From assembly GCA_041687805.1 (NCBI GenBank), contig JBDNJK010000015.1, positions 1 through 21,086 of the forward strand: a DNA stretch of 21,086 bases, read 5' to 3'. The stretch comes from SZUA-87 sp041687805 (GTDB lineage Bacteria; Actinomycetota; Acidimicrobiia; Acidimicrobiales; Aldehydirespiratoraceae). The position numbers and the translations under genes are program-made. This document shows, piece after piece, positions 7,831 to 15,110 of this stretch. The notes under the pieces were generated by a model, which made no database searches, was not told the DNA's origin, and was given only the letters and a program-made list of their open reading frames with translations. Position 1 is the stretch's first letter; every line of letters starts with the position of its first letter.

Positions 7831-9976
7831 CAGACGACTTCGGATCTGAATCATTGACTGTTATGCACGGAATACCAACCCGGCGGGCAACTCCCGCTGG
7901 CACCTTTGAACGCAACCATCTCGACCGTTGGGCTGGGAGAGTCGAGATGATCACACCGACCGCTGCTTCGCGGCGAAGAGCGGACTCGATCGCGGCGATG
8001 GGGTCGGCGTCACCAACTTCGCCGCTCGCCGCGGCCCCGATCTCCTCGATCATTGCGAGCTGCATTTCGAGTTGAGCGCGAGCCGCGGTGAGGTCGCCAC
8101 CAGCGGGCAACGGAACCACGACGTGAAATCGTGCTCGTGGGTCGTGTCGGTATCTCTCACGTAGCGCTGCCATCAGTGCATCGCCGCCCAACGATTTGTT
8201 GCCCAACACAATGATTCGAGGTCCGGGACGATCGCGACGCTGCAGCACCGGCGCCAGCCAGCCAGGCTCGAGCCTCTCAAGAGCGAGTTCATCGCTTCGG
8301 GATCTGACGATGTCGGCGCGCGTACATATTCCAACGATGACGTCGTTCTCAATCACGGGCAGATGGGTCACACCCTCCTCGGCCATCAGCTGCATGGCGT
8401 CAACGAGACTGGCATCTGGTGTGGTGCTCACAACGTCGGGCGATGCCACGGCGGTGACTGGCGAATCACGTTCGGCTTGATGGCCAAACAAATCGCGCCT
8501 CGTCACCATGCCGAGACAATGACCGTCTTCATCGGCAATCGGGAAGGCGCCCCGATCACCGCGTGTGATTCGATCTGCGACGTTGCCGACGGTCTCATCG
8601 GGTGACACGGTGTCGACCAGTCGGTTCATCACATCTACTACCGCTGTTGTGCGCAGTGCGTCGGCCACCAACTCGTCGCCGACCCGAATCCCTCGCCGGG
8701 ATAGCTTCTCCGTGTAGATGGTCTCATTCGACATGATGCTGAACACGAGCGCCGATAGCACCGTCGCCAGCATCAACGGCAACACAACTTCGAAGTCGCG
8801 GGTGAGCTCGAACACGAACACCATGGCGGTGAGCGGAGCTCCAGCCGCCGCGCCGAACACGGCTGCCATCCCCACCACGGCAAAAGCTCCGCCTTGGATG
8901 TCGAGTCCTGGCGCGATCCTGTCGACAATATCTGCGAACAGCCCACCGAACGCGGCGCCCATCAACAACACCGGGGCAAGGGTGCCGCCCGATGTGCTGG
9001 ACCCGAGAGCGATACACCACGACACCGTCTTGGCCACCAAGACTGCGGCGAGAGTCGCCAAGGCCAGCCTGCCAGCCAGCACGTCGTCAATGACTGCGTA
9101 GCCAACGCCTAGCGACCGCGGCACAAACAACCCGATCCCGGCGAACACCAAAGATCCGATCAGAGGATGCCAGAAGATCGGCAAGCGCAACTTTCTGAAC
9201 GCACGCTCAGAGGCGAAGAGACCGCGGGCGATGGTTACCGCCATGAGGCCGCTGGCCAGCCCGAGCACCGCGTACAGCGGAAGCACATCGAGCCCGGCGT
9301 AGTCGTGTGCCGGGGCGTCGAATAGTGGGCCGGTGCCGAACACAGCTGAGTGAATACCGCCCGCGATGGATGTGGCCACTACCAACGGGATAAATGACCT
9401 CATCGAGAGCTCGAACAGCAGAAGTTCTATTGCCAACAGGAGAGATGCCAACGGTGCGCCGAACGTTGCCGCCATACCGGCCGCCGCACCCGAGGCCAGC
9501 AGGATCTTTCGTTCCGACGGTGTGACTTTCAGGATCTGGCCGGCCAATGATCCGATCGCTCCACCGGTGACGATGATCGGACCTTCAGCGCCGAACGGAC
9601 CACCGGTGCCGATGGCAACCGCCGCCGAGAACGGCTTGGCGATGGCGGTCCATGGCCTGATTCGGCTCTGGTTACGAAGCACCGCTTCCATTGCTTCAGG
9701 GATGCCGTGGCCACGAATGATCGGCGCTCCAACTGCGATCGTGGCGATGATGAGTGCGCCGATTGCAGCCACGATCGGAAGGCGGGGTGACGCCTCAAGG
9801 TCGGACAGCGGTGGAATGGCACCCCAAGCGACGTCGCCAAAGAACGCTATGTGGGTGATGAGGCTGATAGTGCGGATCAGAAGATAGGCAGCGCCTCCGG
9901 ACGCCGCGCCGACCAGCGCCGCGAGCCACACCAGCAGGAGAAGTCGTCGAGTGGAGTTCGAAATTCGAGAGTCCAT
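7823..9976 (-). CDS. ClC-family chloride channel/antiporter with two CBS domains and a C-terminal USP-like domain
   Basis: A 717-residue membrane protein. The ClC core spans about 10-415, with RGHGIPEAM (88-96), GPFGAEGPI (126-134, gating glutamate E131) and SSTSGGTLAPVLL (326-338) as the anion-pathway loops. Keeping E131 suggests H+/Cl- exchange or gated transport. CBS domain 1 lies at about 446-497 (VMNRLVDTVSP through GMVTRRDLFG) and CBS domain 2 at about 512-560. Such pairs bind adenine nucleotides. Residues 585-710 form an extra alpha/beta region (RIIVLGNKSLGG, HVVVPLP, VGVIISTLPAQRSRWL) that looks like a universal-stress-protein-type fold. The start ATG 9976 is preferred over an upstream in-frame ATG at 10147, because the extension is arginine-rich and overlaps pheA. 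The stop overlaps the convergent desaturase by 8 bases. Confidence 0.92.
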   Translation of the reverse strand: MDSRISNSTRRLLLLVWLAALVGAASGGAAYLLIRTISLITHIAFFGDVAWGAIPPLSDLEASPRLPIVAAIGALIIATIAVGAPIIRGHGIPEAMEAVLRNQSRIRPWTAIAKPFSAAVAIGTGGPFGAEGPIIVTGGAIGSLAGQILKVTPSERKILLASGAAAGMAATFGAPLASLLLAIELLLFELSMRSFIPLVVATSIAGGIHSAVFGTGPLFDAPAHDYAGLDVLPLYAVLGLASGLMAVTIARGLFASERAFRKLRLPIFWHPLIGSLVFAGIGLFVPRSLGVGYAVIDDVLAGRLALATLAAVLVAKTVSWCIALGSSTSGGTLAPVLLMGAAFGGLFADIVDRIAPGLDIQGGAFAVVGMAAVFGAAAGAPLTAMVFVFELTRDFEVVLPLMLATVLSALVFSIMSNETIYTEKLSRRGIRVGDELVADALRTTAVVDVMNRLVDTVSPDETVGNVADRITRGDRGAFPIADEDGHCLGMVTRRDLFGHQAERDSPVTAVASPDVVSTTPDASLVDAMQLMAEEGVTHLPVIENDVIVGICTRADIVRSRSDELALERLEPGWLAPVLQRRDRPGPRIIVLGNKSLGGDALMAALRERYRHDPRARFHVVVPLPAGGDLTAARAQLEMQLAMIEEIGAAASGEVGDADPIAAIESALRREAAVGVIISTLPAQRSRWLRSKVPAGVARRVGIPCITVNDSDPKSSAT

Positions 9977-10117
9977 CAGTCGCCTACGAACTGGATTCGG
10001 CAGTGATCGACAACTGCGGTTGCTTCTATTGACTCTCTCAACGGCGTGACCCCTCGGACGAAACGTAATGCCAAAGACCTGGCTGCGCTTCCATCCACAT
10101 CGTCGGCTTCCCGGTCG

Positions 10118-10123
10118 TATCCT
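10118..10123 (+). promoter_or_regulatory. Candidate -10 box (TATCCT) of pheA
   Basis: TATCCT ends eight bases before GTG 10132, close enough for a leaderless or nearly leaderless transcript. The gap 9977-10131, shared with the divergent ClC gene, shows nothing else recognisable. Confidence 0.4.
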
Positions 10124-10131
10124 GCACGTTC

Positions 10132-11070
10132 GTGGACGACACTGCATCTTCGAGCAAATCCATCGGCTACCTCGGGCCGGTCGGCACCTTCACCGAACAG
10201 GCGCTTTTCAGCCAGCCTGACCTCGCTGGGTTGGAGCAGATTCGCTTCGGCAGCATCGTCGAAGTGTTGCGTGCGGTGGAAGACGGATCTGTCGACTACG
10301 GCTTCACCGCCATCGAAAATATGATCGAAGGATCGGTGAACGCCACCATCGACACTCTGGCCTTTGATGCCCAGTTGCTCATCCAGCGTGAGGTGGTGAT
10401 CAACGTAAACCTCAATCTCCTGGTGCAGGCCGGTGTCAAGCTCGAAGCGATACGCCACGTTCGGTCCTACCCGGTGGCTTACGCGCAATGTCGTCGATAT
10501 CTCGCCGACTACATTCCCGGGGCGGCCGTCGAGGCAACCAACTCCACTGCAGACGCCGCCCGCGATCTCGCCGAGTCGAAATCGATGGACACTGCGGCCA
10601 TCGCACCGTTGCGATCGGCCGAGGTCTACGGGCTCGAGGTGCTGGCCTCCGATATCGAGGATCATCCTGAGAATCAAACTCGGTTCGTCATGGTGGGCCG
10701 CGACGGAGTTACGCCTGCGACCGGCCACGACAAGACCTCGTTTCTCGTCTACCAGCGAGAGAACGCTCCTGGCTCACTGGTCGGGATTCTCCAAGAGTTC
10801 GCGGCACGATCGATCGATCTCGTCAAGCTCGAAAGTCGCCCCACACGCAAGGGCCTGGGCGACTACTGCTTCCTCATCGACTGTGTGGGGCACGTCGCCG
10901 ATGAGGTGGTTGCCGACGCGCTCCGCAACATTCATATGAAACAAGGCAACGTGAAATTTCTTGGCTCGTATCCGTCGGCCTACGGCACCGCTGAGCAGCA
11001 GGAAGTCGACCGGCATGCTGTGAGCGACGCCGAGACCTGGATTCAGTCGTTGCGAGACCGCATCATCTGA
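10132..11070 (+). CDS. pheA: Prephenate dehydratase with ACT domain
   Basis: A 312-residue enzyme that converts prephenate to phenylpyruvate in phenylalanine synthesis. GYLGPVGTFTEQAL (12-25) and ENMIEGSVN (62-70) belong to the periplasmic-binding-like catalytic domain, and TRF (183-185) is the hallmark catalytic motif. KTSFLV (201-206) starts the ACT regulatory domain, whose ESRP motif (234-237) binds phenylalanine for feedback control. It has no chorismate mutase domain, so it is the monofunctional type usual in Actinobacteria. Start GTG 10132, soon after a TATCCT box. Its TGA stop is immediately followed by the stop of the convergent epsilon-subunit gene. Confidence 0.96.
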   Translation: MDDTASSSKSIGYLGPVGTFTEQALFSQPDLAGLEQIRFGSIVEVLRAVEDGSVDYGFTAIENMIEGSVNATIDTLAFDAQLLIQREVVINVNLNLLVQAGVKLEAIRHVRSYPVAYAQCRRYLADYIPGAAVEATNSTADAARDLAESKSMDTAAIAPLRSAEVYGLEVLASDIEDHPENQTRFVMVGRDGVTPATGHDKTSFLVYQRENAPGSLVGILQEFAARSIDLVKLESRPTRKGLGDYCFLIDCVGHVADEVVADALRNIHMKQGNVKFLGSYPSAYGTAEQQEVDRHAVSDAETWIQSLRDRII

Positions 11071-11277
11071 TCAGGTCCAACCGCCATAGCGCGGGCGGGG
11101 TGCCCACCAGCGTCCGGAGAATCGCCACCGGGGCGGCTCCCCCGGTGTGGCTACCTCGGAGGTTGCCGGCCACAGCTCGTCGTACGCGGCGAGGATCGCG
11201 GCCAGTTCACCGTCTGTCGGTTCGGGAGTGACACGAACTCCGACCGGCTTGTTGGCTGGCTTTGCGATCTCACTCAC
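11071..11277 (-). CDS. Acyl-CoA carboxylase epsilon subunit
   Basis: A 68-residue protein starting MSEIAKPANKPVGVRVTPEP, with an Ala-rich helix DGELAAILAAYDELW and a tryptophan/arginine-rich tail ending RWWAPRPRYGGWT. This is the pattern of the small epsilon subunits (AccE/PccE) that bind actinobacterial acyl-CoA carboxylase beta hexamers and stimulate activity. The GTG start at 11277 overlaps the TGA of the beta-subunit gene (GTGA), so the two are translationally coupled. A longer frame extending to 11556 is only a shadow of the beta-subunit gene. The identification rests on size, position and composition; the location directly after accD makes it strong. Confidence 0.85.
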   Translation of the reverse strand: MSEIAKPANKPVGVRVTPEPTDGELAAILAAYDELWPATSEVATPGEPPRWRFSGRWWAPRPRYGGWT

Positions 11278-12830
11278 AACGGCACGTTGCCGTGTTTGCG
11301 CTGCGGCACATCCTCGCGTTTGGTGGCGAGCGTGCGTAGCCCGGCAACGATCTTCCGGCGAGTCTCGCTCGGCTCGATCACATCGTCGACGTAGCCACGT
11401 TCGGCAGCGATGTAGGGGTTGGCCAAACGCTGCGTGTAGTCGTCTACAAGTTGAGCTCGACGAGTCGCAGGATCTGCTGCGTCGGCCAACTCTCGGCGAT
11501 GGATGATCTCGACCGCACCTTGGGGCCCCATGACTGCGATCTCGGCAGACGGCCACGCGAACGTGATGTCGGATCCAACTCCCTTGGAATCCATCACCAC
11601 GTAGGCACCGCCGTAAGCCTTTCTGGTGATCACCGAAATGCGGGGAACGGATGCCTCGCAGTAGGCGTAGAGAAGCTTGGCGCCGTGGCGGATGATTCCG
11701 CCGTATTCCTGGTCGACACCGGGAAGGAACCCGGGCACATCAACAAACGTCACGATCGGGATGTTGTACGCATCACAAGTGCGCACAAATCGGGCGGCCT
11801 TCTCGGCTGACTCGATATCGAGCACCCCGGCCAACACCATCGGCTGGTTACCAACAATTCCGACGGAACGACCATCGAAACGAGCGAATCCGCAGGTGAT
11901 GCTGCGCGCCCATGCCGCGTGGTACTCAAAATACTCGCCGTCATCCACGACGGTCCGGATGAGTTCCGTCATGTCGTATGGCACGTTCGAGCTGTCGGGC
12001 AGAAGCGTGTCGAGCTCAGGACAGGCGCGTTCCGGGTCGTCGTCGGTGTCGTGTGTGGGCGCTTGCTCAAGGTTGTTCGACGGAAGGAAACCGAGCAGAA
12101 TCTTGACCCCGTCGAGCACGTCGTATTCCGAGTCGGCGGCGAACGTCGCCACACCTGACTTCGAACTGTGACTGCCGGCGCCGCCCAACTCCTCGAGAGA
12201 CACCTCTTCGCCGGTAACCGTCTTCACCACATCCGGGCCGGTGATGAACATGTGGGAGGTCCCGCGCACCATGAAAATAAAGTCGGTCATGGCCGGGCTG
12301 TAGACAGCACCTCCGGCACATGGGCCGAGAATCACCGAGATCTGAGGGATCACTCCCGACGCCGCTACGTTGCGGCGGAAGATGCCCCCGTAGCCGTCGA
12401 GAGACACGACACCTTCTTGAATACGGGCACCTGCACCGTCGTTGAGACCGATCATTGGTGCGCCGGTGGCAAGCGCCAGATCCATCACCTTGTGGAGCTT
12501 TTCCGCGAACACCTCGCCGAGAGCCCCGCCCATCACCGTGAAGTCCTGAGAGAACACGAACACTTTGCGACCGTCGATGCTGCCCCAACCGGTGACGACA
12601 CCATCTGTGTAGGGCCGCTCATCAAGGCCAGCCTCGTGGGCTCGATGTCGGGCCAGCATGTCGAGTTCGTGGAACGAGCCCGGGTCGAGGAGGTAGTCGA
12701 TTCGCTCGCGGGCCAGCAACTTGCCCTTGTCGTGCTGGCGTTGGACCGACCGGTCCGAGCCGGCATGAAGCGCCTGTTCCTTACGGCTGCGAAGATCGGC
12801 GAGCTTTTCGTTCATGGTGTGTTCGGACAC
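11274..12830 (-). CDS. accD: Acyl-CoA carboxylase beta (carboxyltransferase) subunit
   Basis: A 518-residue carboxyltransferase that moves CO2 from biotin to acetyl-CoA, propionyl-CoA or a longer acyl-CoA. It has two crotonase-like halves. The N half has DGAGARIQEG (131-140) and CAGGAVYSPAMTDF (171-184); the C half has FVDVPGFLPG (362-371), KAYGGAY (404-410) and AEIAVMGPQGAVEI (429-442), the oxyanion-hole and acyl-CoA-binding features of the PccB/AccD5 group. The biotin-carrying alpha subunit is not in this window. Substrate preference cannot be decided by eye. The start is GTG 12830, six bases after a TAGCCT box; ATG 12815 is an alternative. It lies 40 bases after the LLM gene and is followed by the overlapping epsilon gene. 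Confidence 0.95.
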   Translation of the reverse strand: MSEHTMNEKLADLRSRKEQALHAGSDRSVQRQHDKGKLLARERIDYLLDPGSFHELDMLARHRAHEAGLDERPYTDGVVTGWGSIDGRKVFVFSQDFTVMGGALGEVFAEKLHKVMDLALATGAPMIGLNDGAGARIQEGVVSLDGYGGIFRRNVAASGVIPQISVILGPCAGGAVYSPAMTDFIFMVRGTSHMFITGPDVVKTVTGEEVSLEELGGAGSHSSKSGVATFAADSEYDVLDGVKILLGFLPSNNLEQAPTHDTDDDPERACPELDTLLPDSSNVPYDMTELIRTVVDDGEYFEYHAAWARSITCGFARFDGRSVGIVGNQPMVLAGVLDIESAEKAARFVRTCDAYNIPIVTFVDVPGFLPGVDQEYGGIIRHGAKLLYAYCEASVPRISVITRKAYGGAYVVMDSKGVGSDITFAWPSAEIAVMGPQGAVEIIHRRELADAADPATRRAQLVDDYTQRLANPYIAAERGYVDDVIEPSETRRKIVAGLRTLATKREDVPQRKHGNVPL

Positions 12831-12836
12831 GTCGGC

Positions 12837-12842
12837 AGGCTA
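12837..12842 (-). promoter_or_regulatory. Candidate -10 box (TAGCCT) of accD
   Basis: On the minus strand TAGCCT ends six bases before GTG 12830. It lies in the 40-base gap after the LLM gene, so accD-epsilon may have its own leaderless promoter as well as read-through. TTGGTT lies 19 bases upstream as a weak -35 candidate. Confidence 0.45.
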
Positions 12843-12870
12843 CTCGTTGACCGACTGCCGGAACCAACGT

Positions 12871-13677
12871 TCATTCAGGCGGACCGGCCGCGACCCGTGC
12901 AGCCACCTCATCGGGATCAGCAACAGCCGGAAAAGACTGCAGCAGCCAAGTCGCGCCAAGAACGGCGAATGGTGGAGCCGAACCGTCTGGGAGTGCCTGG
13001 ACACACACGTCGAAGCCGTCGAGATTGCCCCGCTCCGCGATGATCGTGTCGACGATTCGTGCGAGACGATCATGATTCACCTCGATCGGGAAGATCCCTT
13101 CAAATCTGGCAGCACGCCTCACCGGCTTGAGTGCGTCACCGCGGGCCGCCATCCAGATCGGCGGCCTGGGTGTCTGGTGAGGCGACCGCTCCAGCCGAGC
13201 GCCATCGACCCTGAAATGCTCGCCGTCATGCTCAACCAGTCGTCCTGTCAGTAACTCGGAGACGAGATTCGCACCTTCGTCGAGCATCGCCCCGCGCTGC
13301 CGCGGGTCGACAACTTCCCCAAATCGGCTCAACTCGCCGCTGGTGTCGACACCCAGTCCAAGGCCCAAAGTGACCCTTCCTCCGCTAAGCCGATCCAATG
13401 TCACGACCTCTGTCGCCAGCTTGATCGGCCGGCGCCGAACAATCGGCGTGATGAGAGGGCCGATCCGGATCGACGATGTGACAGTAGCGATGGCCGCGAG
13501 CGCGACCCACGGATCGGCGATCGCGTCCGTTTCGTTGCGTCGCACGTGATCCCATAGATAGATGCCGTCCCAACCGTGATCCTCGGCCAACATCGCCAGC
13601 TCGATGAGACGATTGGGGTCACTGAAATAGCCGAACGGCGCTAGCTGGAGGCCGTGCTTCAACTTCGGAGGATTCAC
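12871..13677 (-). CDS. LLM-class (F420/FMN-dependent) oxidoreductase
   Basis: A 268-residue TIM-barrel protein of the luciferase-like monooxygenase superfamily. It shows LAMLAEDHGWDGIYLWDHV (27-45), an alanine/isoleucine-rich strand with SSIRIGPLITPIVRRRP, then TLDRLSGGRVTLGLGLG and the PRPPIWMAARG segment, all typical of the actinobacterial F420-linked subgroup. Such enzymes oxidise or reduce small organic molecules; the substrate here is unknown. At 268 residues it is somewhat shorter than many members (about 280-340). Start GTG 13677 follows a TAGGGT box by six bases. It is the first gene of a likely LLM-accD-epsilon unit and is divergent from the LOG-family gene. Confidence 0.88.
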   Translation of the reverse strand: MNPPKLKHGLQLAPFGYFSDPNRLIELAMLAEDHGWDGIYLWDHVRRNETDAIADPWVALAAIATVTSSIRIGPLITPIVRRRPIKLATEVVTLDRLSGGRVTLGLGLGVDTSGELSRFGEVVDPRQRGAMLDEGANLVSELLTGRLVEHDGEHFRVDGARLERSPHQTPRPPIWMAARGDALKPVRRAARFEGIFPIEVNHDRLARIVDTIIAERGNLDGFDVCVQALPDGSAPPFAVLGATWLLQSFPAVADPDEVAARVAAGPPE

Positions 13678-13683
13678 GGCAAG

Positions 13684-13689
13684 ACCCTA
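13684..13689 (-). promoter_or_regulatory. Candidate -10 box (TAGGGT) of the LLM gene
   Basis: TAGGGT ends six bases before GTG 13677 on the minus strand. It faces the LOG promoter in a 45-base divergent gap, so the two polymerase sites must overlap. Confidence 0.5.
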
Positions 13690-13710
13690 GGTGGTCTCGC
13701 TCGCGGCTTG

Positions 13711-13716
13711 TAGCGT
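13711..13716 (+). promoter_or_regulatory. Candidate -10 box (TAGCGT) of the LOG-family gene
   Basis: TAGCGT ends six bases before GTG 13723. The same hexamer precedes the FMN-binding gene at 14401. Confidence 0.5.
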
Positions 13717-13722
13717 CGCCTA

Positions 13723-14304
13723 GTGATCGACATCAAACGGATATGTGTGTTCTGCGCCTCCTCTCCCGGCACCGACCCAGAGGTCACGGCCGCCACGATC
13801 GAGATGGGAAAGCTGCTGGCCGATCGCGGCATCGAACTGGTTTACGGCGGAGGTGCCGTGGGGCTCATGGGGCTCATTGCCGACACGGTCATCGACGCTG
13901 GCGGCACCGTCACGGGTGTCATTCCGACCAAACTCTTCTCGCGCGAAATTGCGCACCGCGGGATCACCACGTTGGAAGAAGTCGGTTCCATGCACGAACG
14001 CAAGGCCCGCATGTATGAACTATCCGACGCCTTCGTGGCCCTTCCCGGCGGCTTCGGAACGCTGGACGAGCTTGCTGAAACTCTCACCTGGAGCCAGGTC
14101 GGAATCCACGACAAGCCCATCGGGGTGCTCGATGTCGGCGGGTTTTGGCAGCCGATGCTCGACTTCTTCGACAACGCCGTCAAGCTTTCCCTGTTGAAGG
14201 AGTCCAACCGCAGCCTCCTGATCCACGCTGACAGTCCGTCGGCCATGCTCGATGCTCTGGCCACCCACTCCCCGACCCGCGAGTCCAAGTGGATTAGCCC
14301 CTGA
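13723..14304 (+). CDS. LOG-family nucleoside 5'-monophosphate phosphoribohydrolase
   Basis: A 193-residue Rossmann-fold protein. VYGGGAVGLMG (40-50) is the nucleotide-phosphate loop, SMHERKARM (89-97) carries the conserved R93 and K94, and PGGFGTLDE (108-116) is the LOG signature with catalytic E116. The family, once annotated as lysine decarboxylase, splits N6-modified or plain AMP into base and ribose 5-phosphate. In plants and some actinobacteria this releases cytokinins; in most bacteria the role is purine turnover. Length matches the short type I LOG proteins. Start GTG 13723 lies six bases after TAGCGT. An imperfect hairpin follows the stop. Confidence 0.93.
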   Translation: MIDIKRICVFCASSPGTDPEVTAATIEMGKLLADRGIELVYGGGAVGLMGLIADTVIDAGGTVTGVIPTKLFSREIAHRGITTLEEVGSMHERKARMYELSDAFVALPGGFGTLDELAETLTWSQVGIHDKPIGVLDVGGFWQPMLDFFDNAVKLSLLKESNRSLLIHADSPSAMLDALATHSPTRESKWISP

Positions 14305-14316
14305 TCCCCTCGATCC

Positions 14317-14355
14317 ATGACCGCTTGGGACCGCATACGGGGCCCGAACGGTCAT
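14317..14355. terminator. Imperfect hairpin after the LOG gene
   Basis: Arms 14317-14332 and 14340-14355 can form a 16-bp stem with two mismatches and one G-U pair, closed by the 7-base loop GCATACG. It lies 12 bases after the LOG stop and 58 before the next start, so it is placed as a terminator. There is no T-tract after it, so an intrinsic terminator is not proven. Confidence 0.45.
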
Positions 14356-14400
14356 AGAACCAGGGTGGGTAATCCATGTGGGCGATGTGGTGCTACCTAC

Positions 14401-14406
14401 TAGCGT
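14401..14406 (+). promoter_or_regulatory. Candidate -10 box (TAGCGT) of the FMN-binding gene
   Basis: TAGCGT ends seven bases before ATG 14414. It supports that start over the upstream in-frame ATG at 14378, which lies upstream of the box. Confidence 0.5.
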
Positions 14407-14413
14407 CCGGGGT

Positions 14414-15058
14414 ATGACAAGTCCTGCGTCGAAACGAACAACCGTGCGCCGCGGTGCCGACCGCGCCGTATACAACATGACCACGGTTCGCGAGATTCTC
14501 AAGGCCGGCATGGTGGCCCACATGGGTGTGCAGACGCCCGACGGCCCTCTCGTGCTGCCGATGTCATACGGCCTTGATGAAACCCACATCTACCTGCACG
14601 GTGCGCTGGCCAACCATCTGCTCGGAAGTGGCGGAGGCGCCGAGGTCTGCGTCACGGTCACCCATCTCGATGGCCTGGTGATGGCCCGTACCCCGTTCAA
14701 CAACTCGATGAACTACCGATCAGTTGTGGTACGCGGAGTGGCAACCAAGATTGTCGACCGTGAGGCAAAGCTTCGCGCTCTGAAAATCATCACCGATCAC
14801 ATAGTCCCAAACTGGGATTCAGCGCGTCCTGCGTCCGAGATCGAAGAGCGCTCCACCCTCGTCGTGAGCGTTCCGCTCGCCGAAGCCTCAGCCAAGATCC
14901 GTGCTGGCGACCCCGAAGACGAGTCATCCGACATCGATGGCCCCTGGTGGGCCGGTGTCATCCCCATCGCGACGGTGATCGGCGACCCAATCCCCTCAGC
15001 AAACCTCGCTCCCGGCGTCTCCCCCACCCCGCCATACCCCGCCTTCTCGTTTTTGTGA
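14414..15058 (+). CDS. Pyridoxamine 5'-phosphate oxidase-like FMN-binding split-barrel protein
   Basis: A 214-residue protein of the Pyridox_ox_2/NimA-like split-barrel group. It begins TTVRRGADRAVYN, with EILKAGMVAHMGVQ (27-40), PLVLPMSYGLDETHIYLHGA (45-64), then VCVTVTHLDGLVMAR (78-92), and SMNYRSVVVRGVA (98-110). These are the FMN-contacting strands seen in this family. Members bind flavin or F420/haem and reduce varied substrates; the exact role is unknown. The C-terminus (after residue 198) is proline-rich and ends PAFSFL, encoded by the left arm of a perfect palindrome. The convergent epoxide hydrolase gene ends with the same AFSFL from the other arm. Start ATG 14414 is supported by TAGCGT upstream. 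Confidence 0.85.
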   Translation: MTSPASKRTTVRRGADRAVYNMTTVREILKAGMVAHMGVQTPDGPLVLPMSYGLDETHIYLHGALANHLLGSGGGAEVCVTVTHLDGLVMARTPFNNSMNYRSVVVRGVATKIVDREAKLRALKIITDHIVPNWDSARPASEIEERSTLVVSVPLAEASAKIRAGDPEDESSDIDGPWWAGVIPIATVIGDPIPSANLAPGVSPTPPYPAFSFL

Positions 15059-15110
15059 ACCCTGAGTGCTGCTGAGGCAGCACTCAGGGTTCACAAAAAC
15101 GAGAAGGCGG
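15039..15110. repeat. Perfect 34-bp inverted repeat spanning two convergent gene ends
   Basis: Left arm 15039-15072 and right arm 15077-15110 are exact reverse complements (34 of 34), with a 4-base loop TGAG. The arms hold the last five codons and stop of the gene on each strand (AFSFL-stop, stops at 15056-15058 and 15091-15093). Between the stops the stem continues with GTGAACCCTGAGTGCTGC. The T-run is on the inside of the left arm and the A-run on the right, the reverse of a normal bidirectional intrinsic terminator, although a stem this long may still stop or protect both transcripts. Confidence 0.95.

Noticed and set aside
9976..10728. A 250-codon open frame antisense to pheA
   Set aside because: It is the mirror of a strongly supported pheA frame, is low in family-like motifs, and has no promoter or RBS of its own.
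12168..13043. A 291-codon plus-strand frame over the accD and LLM genes
   Set aside because: Its composition (His, Arg, Glu-rich without motifs) is that of an antisense shadow of two well-supported genes.
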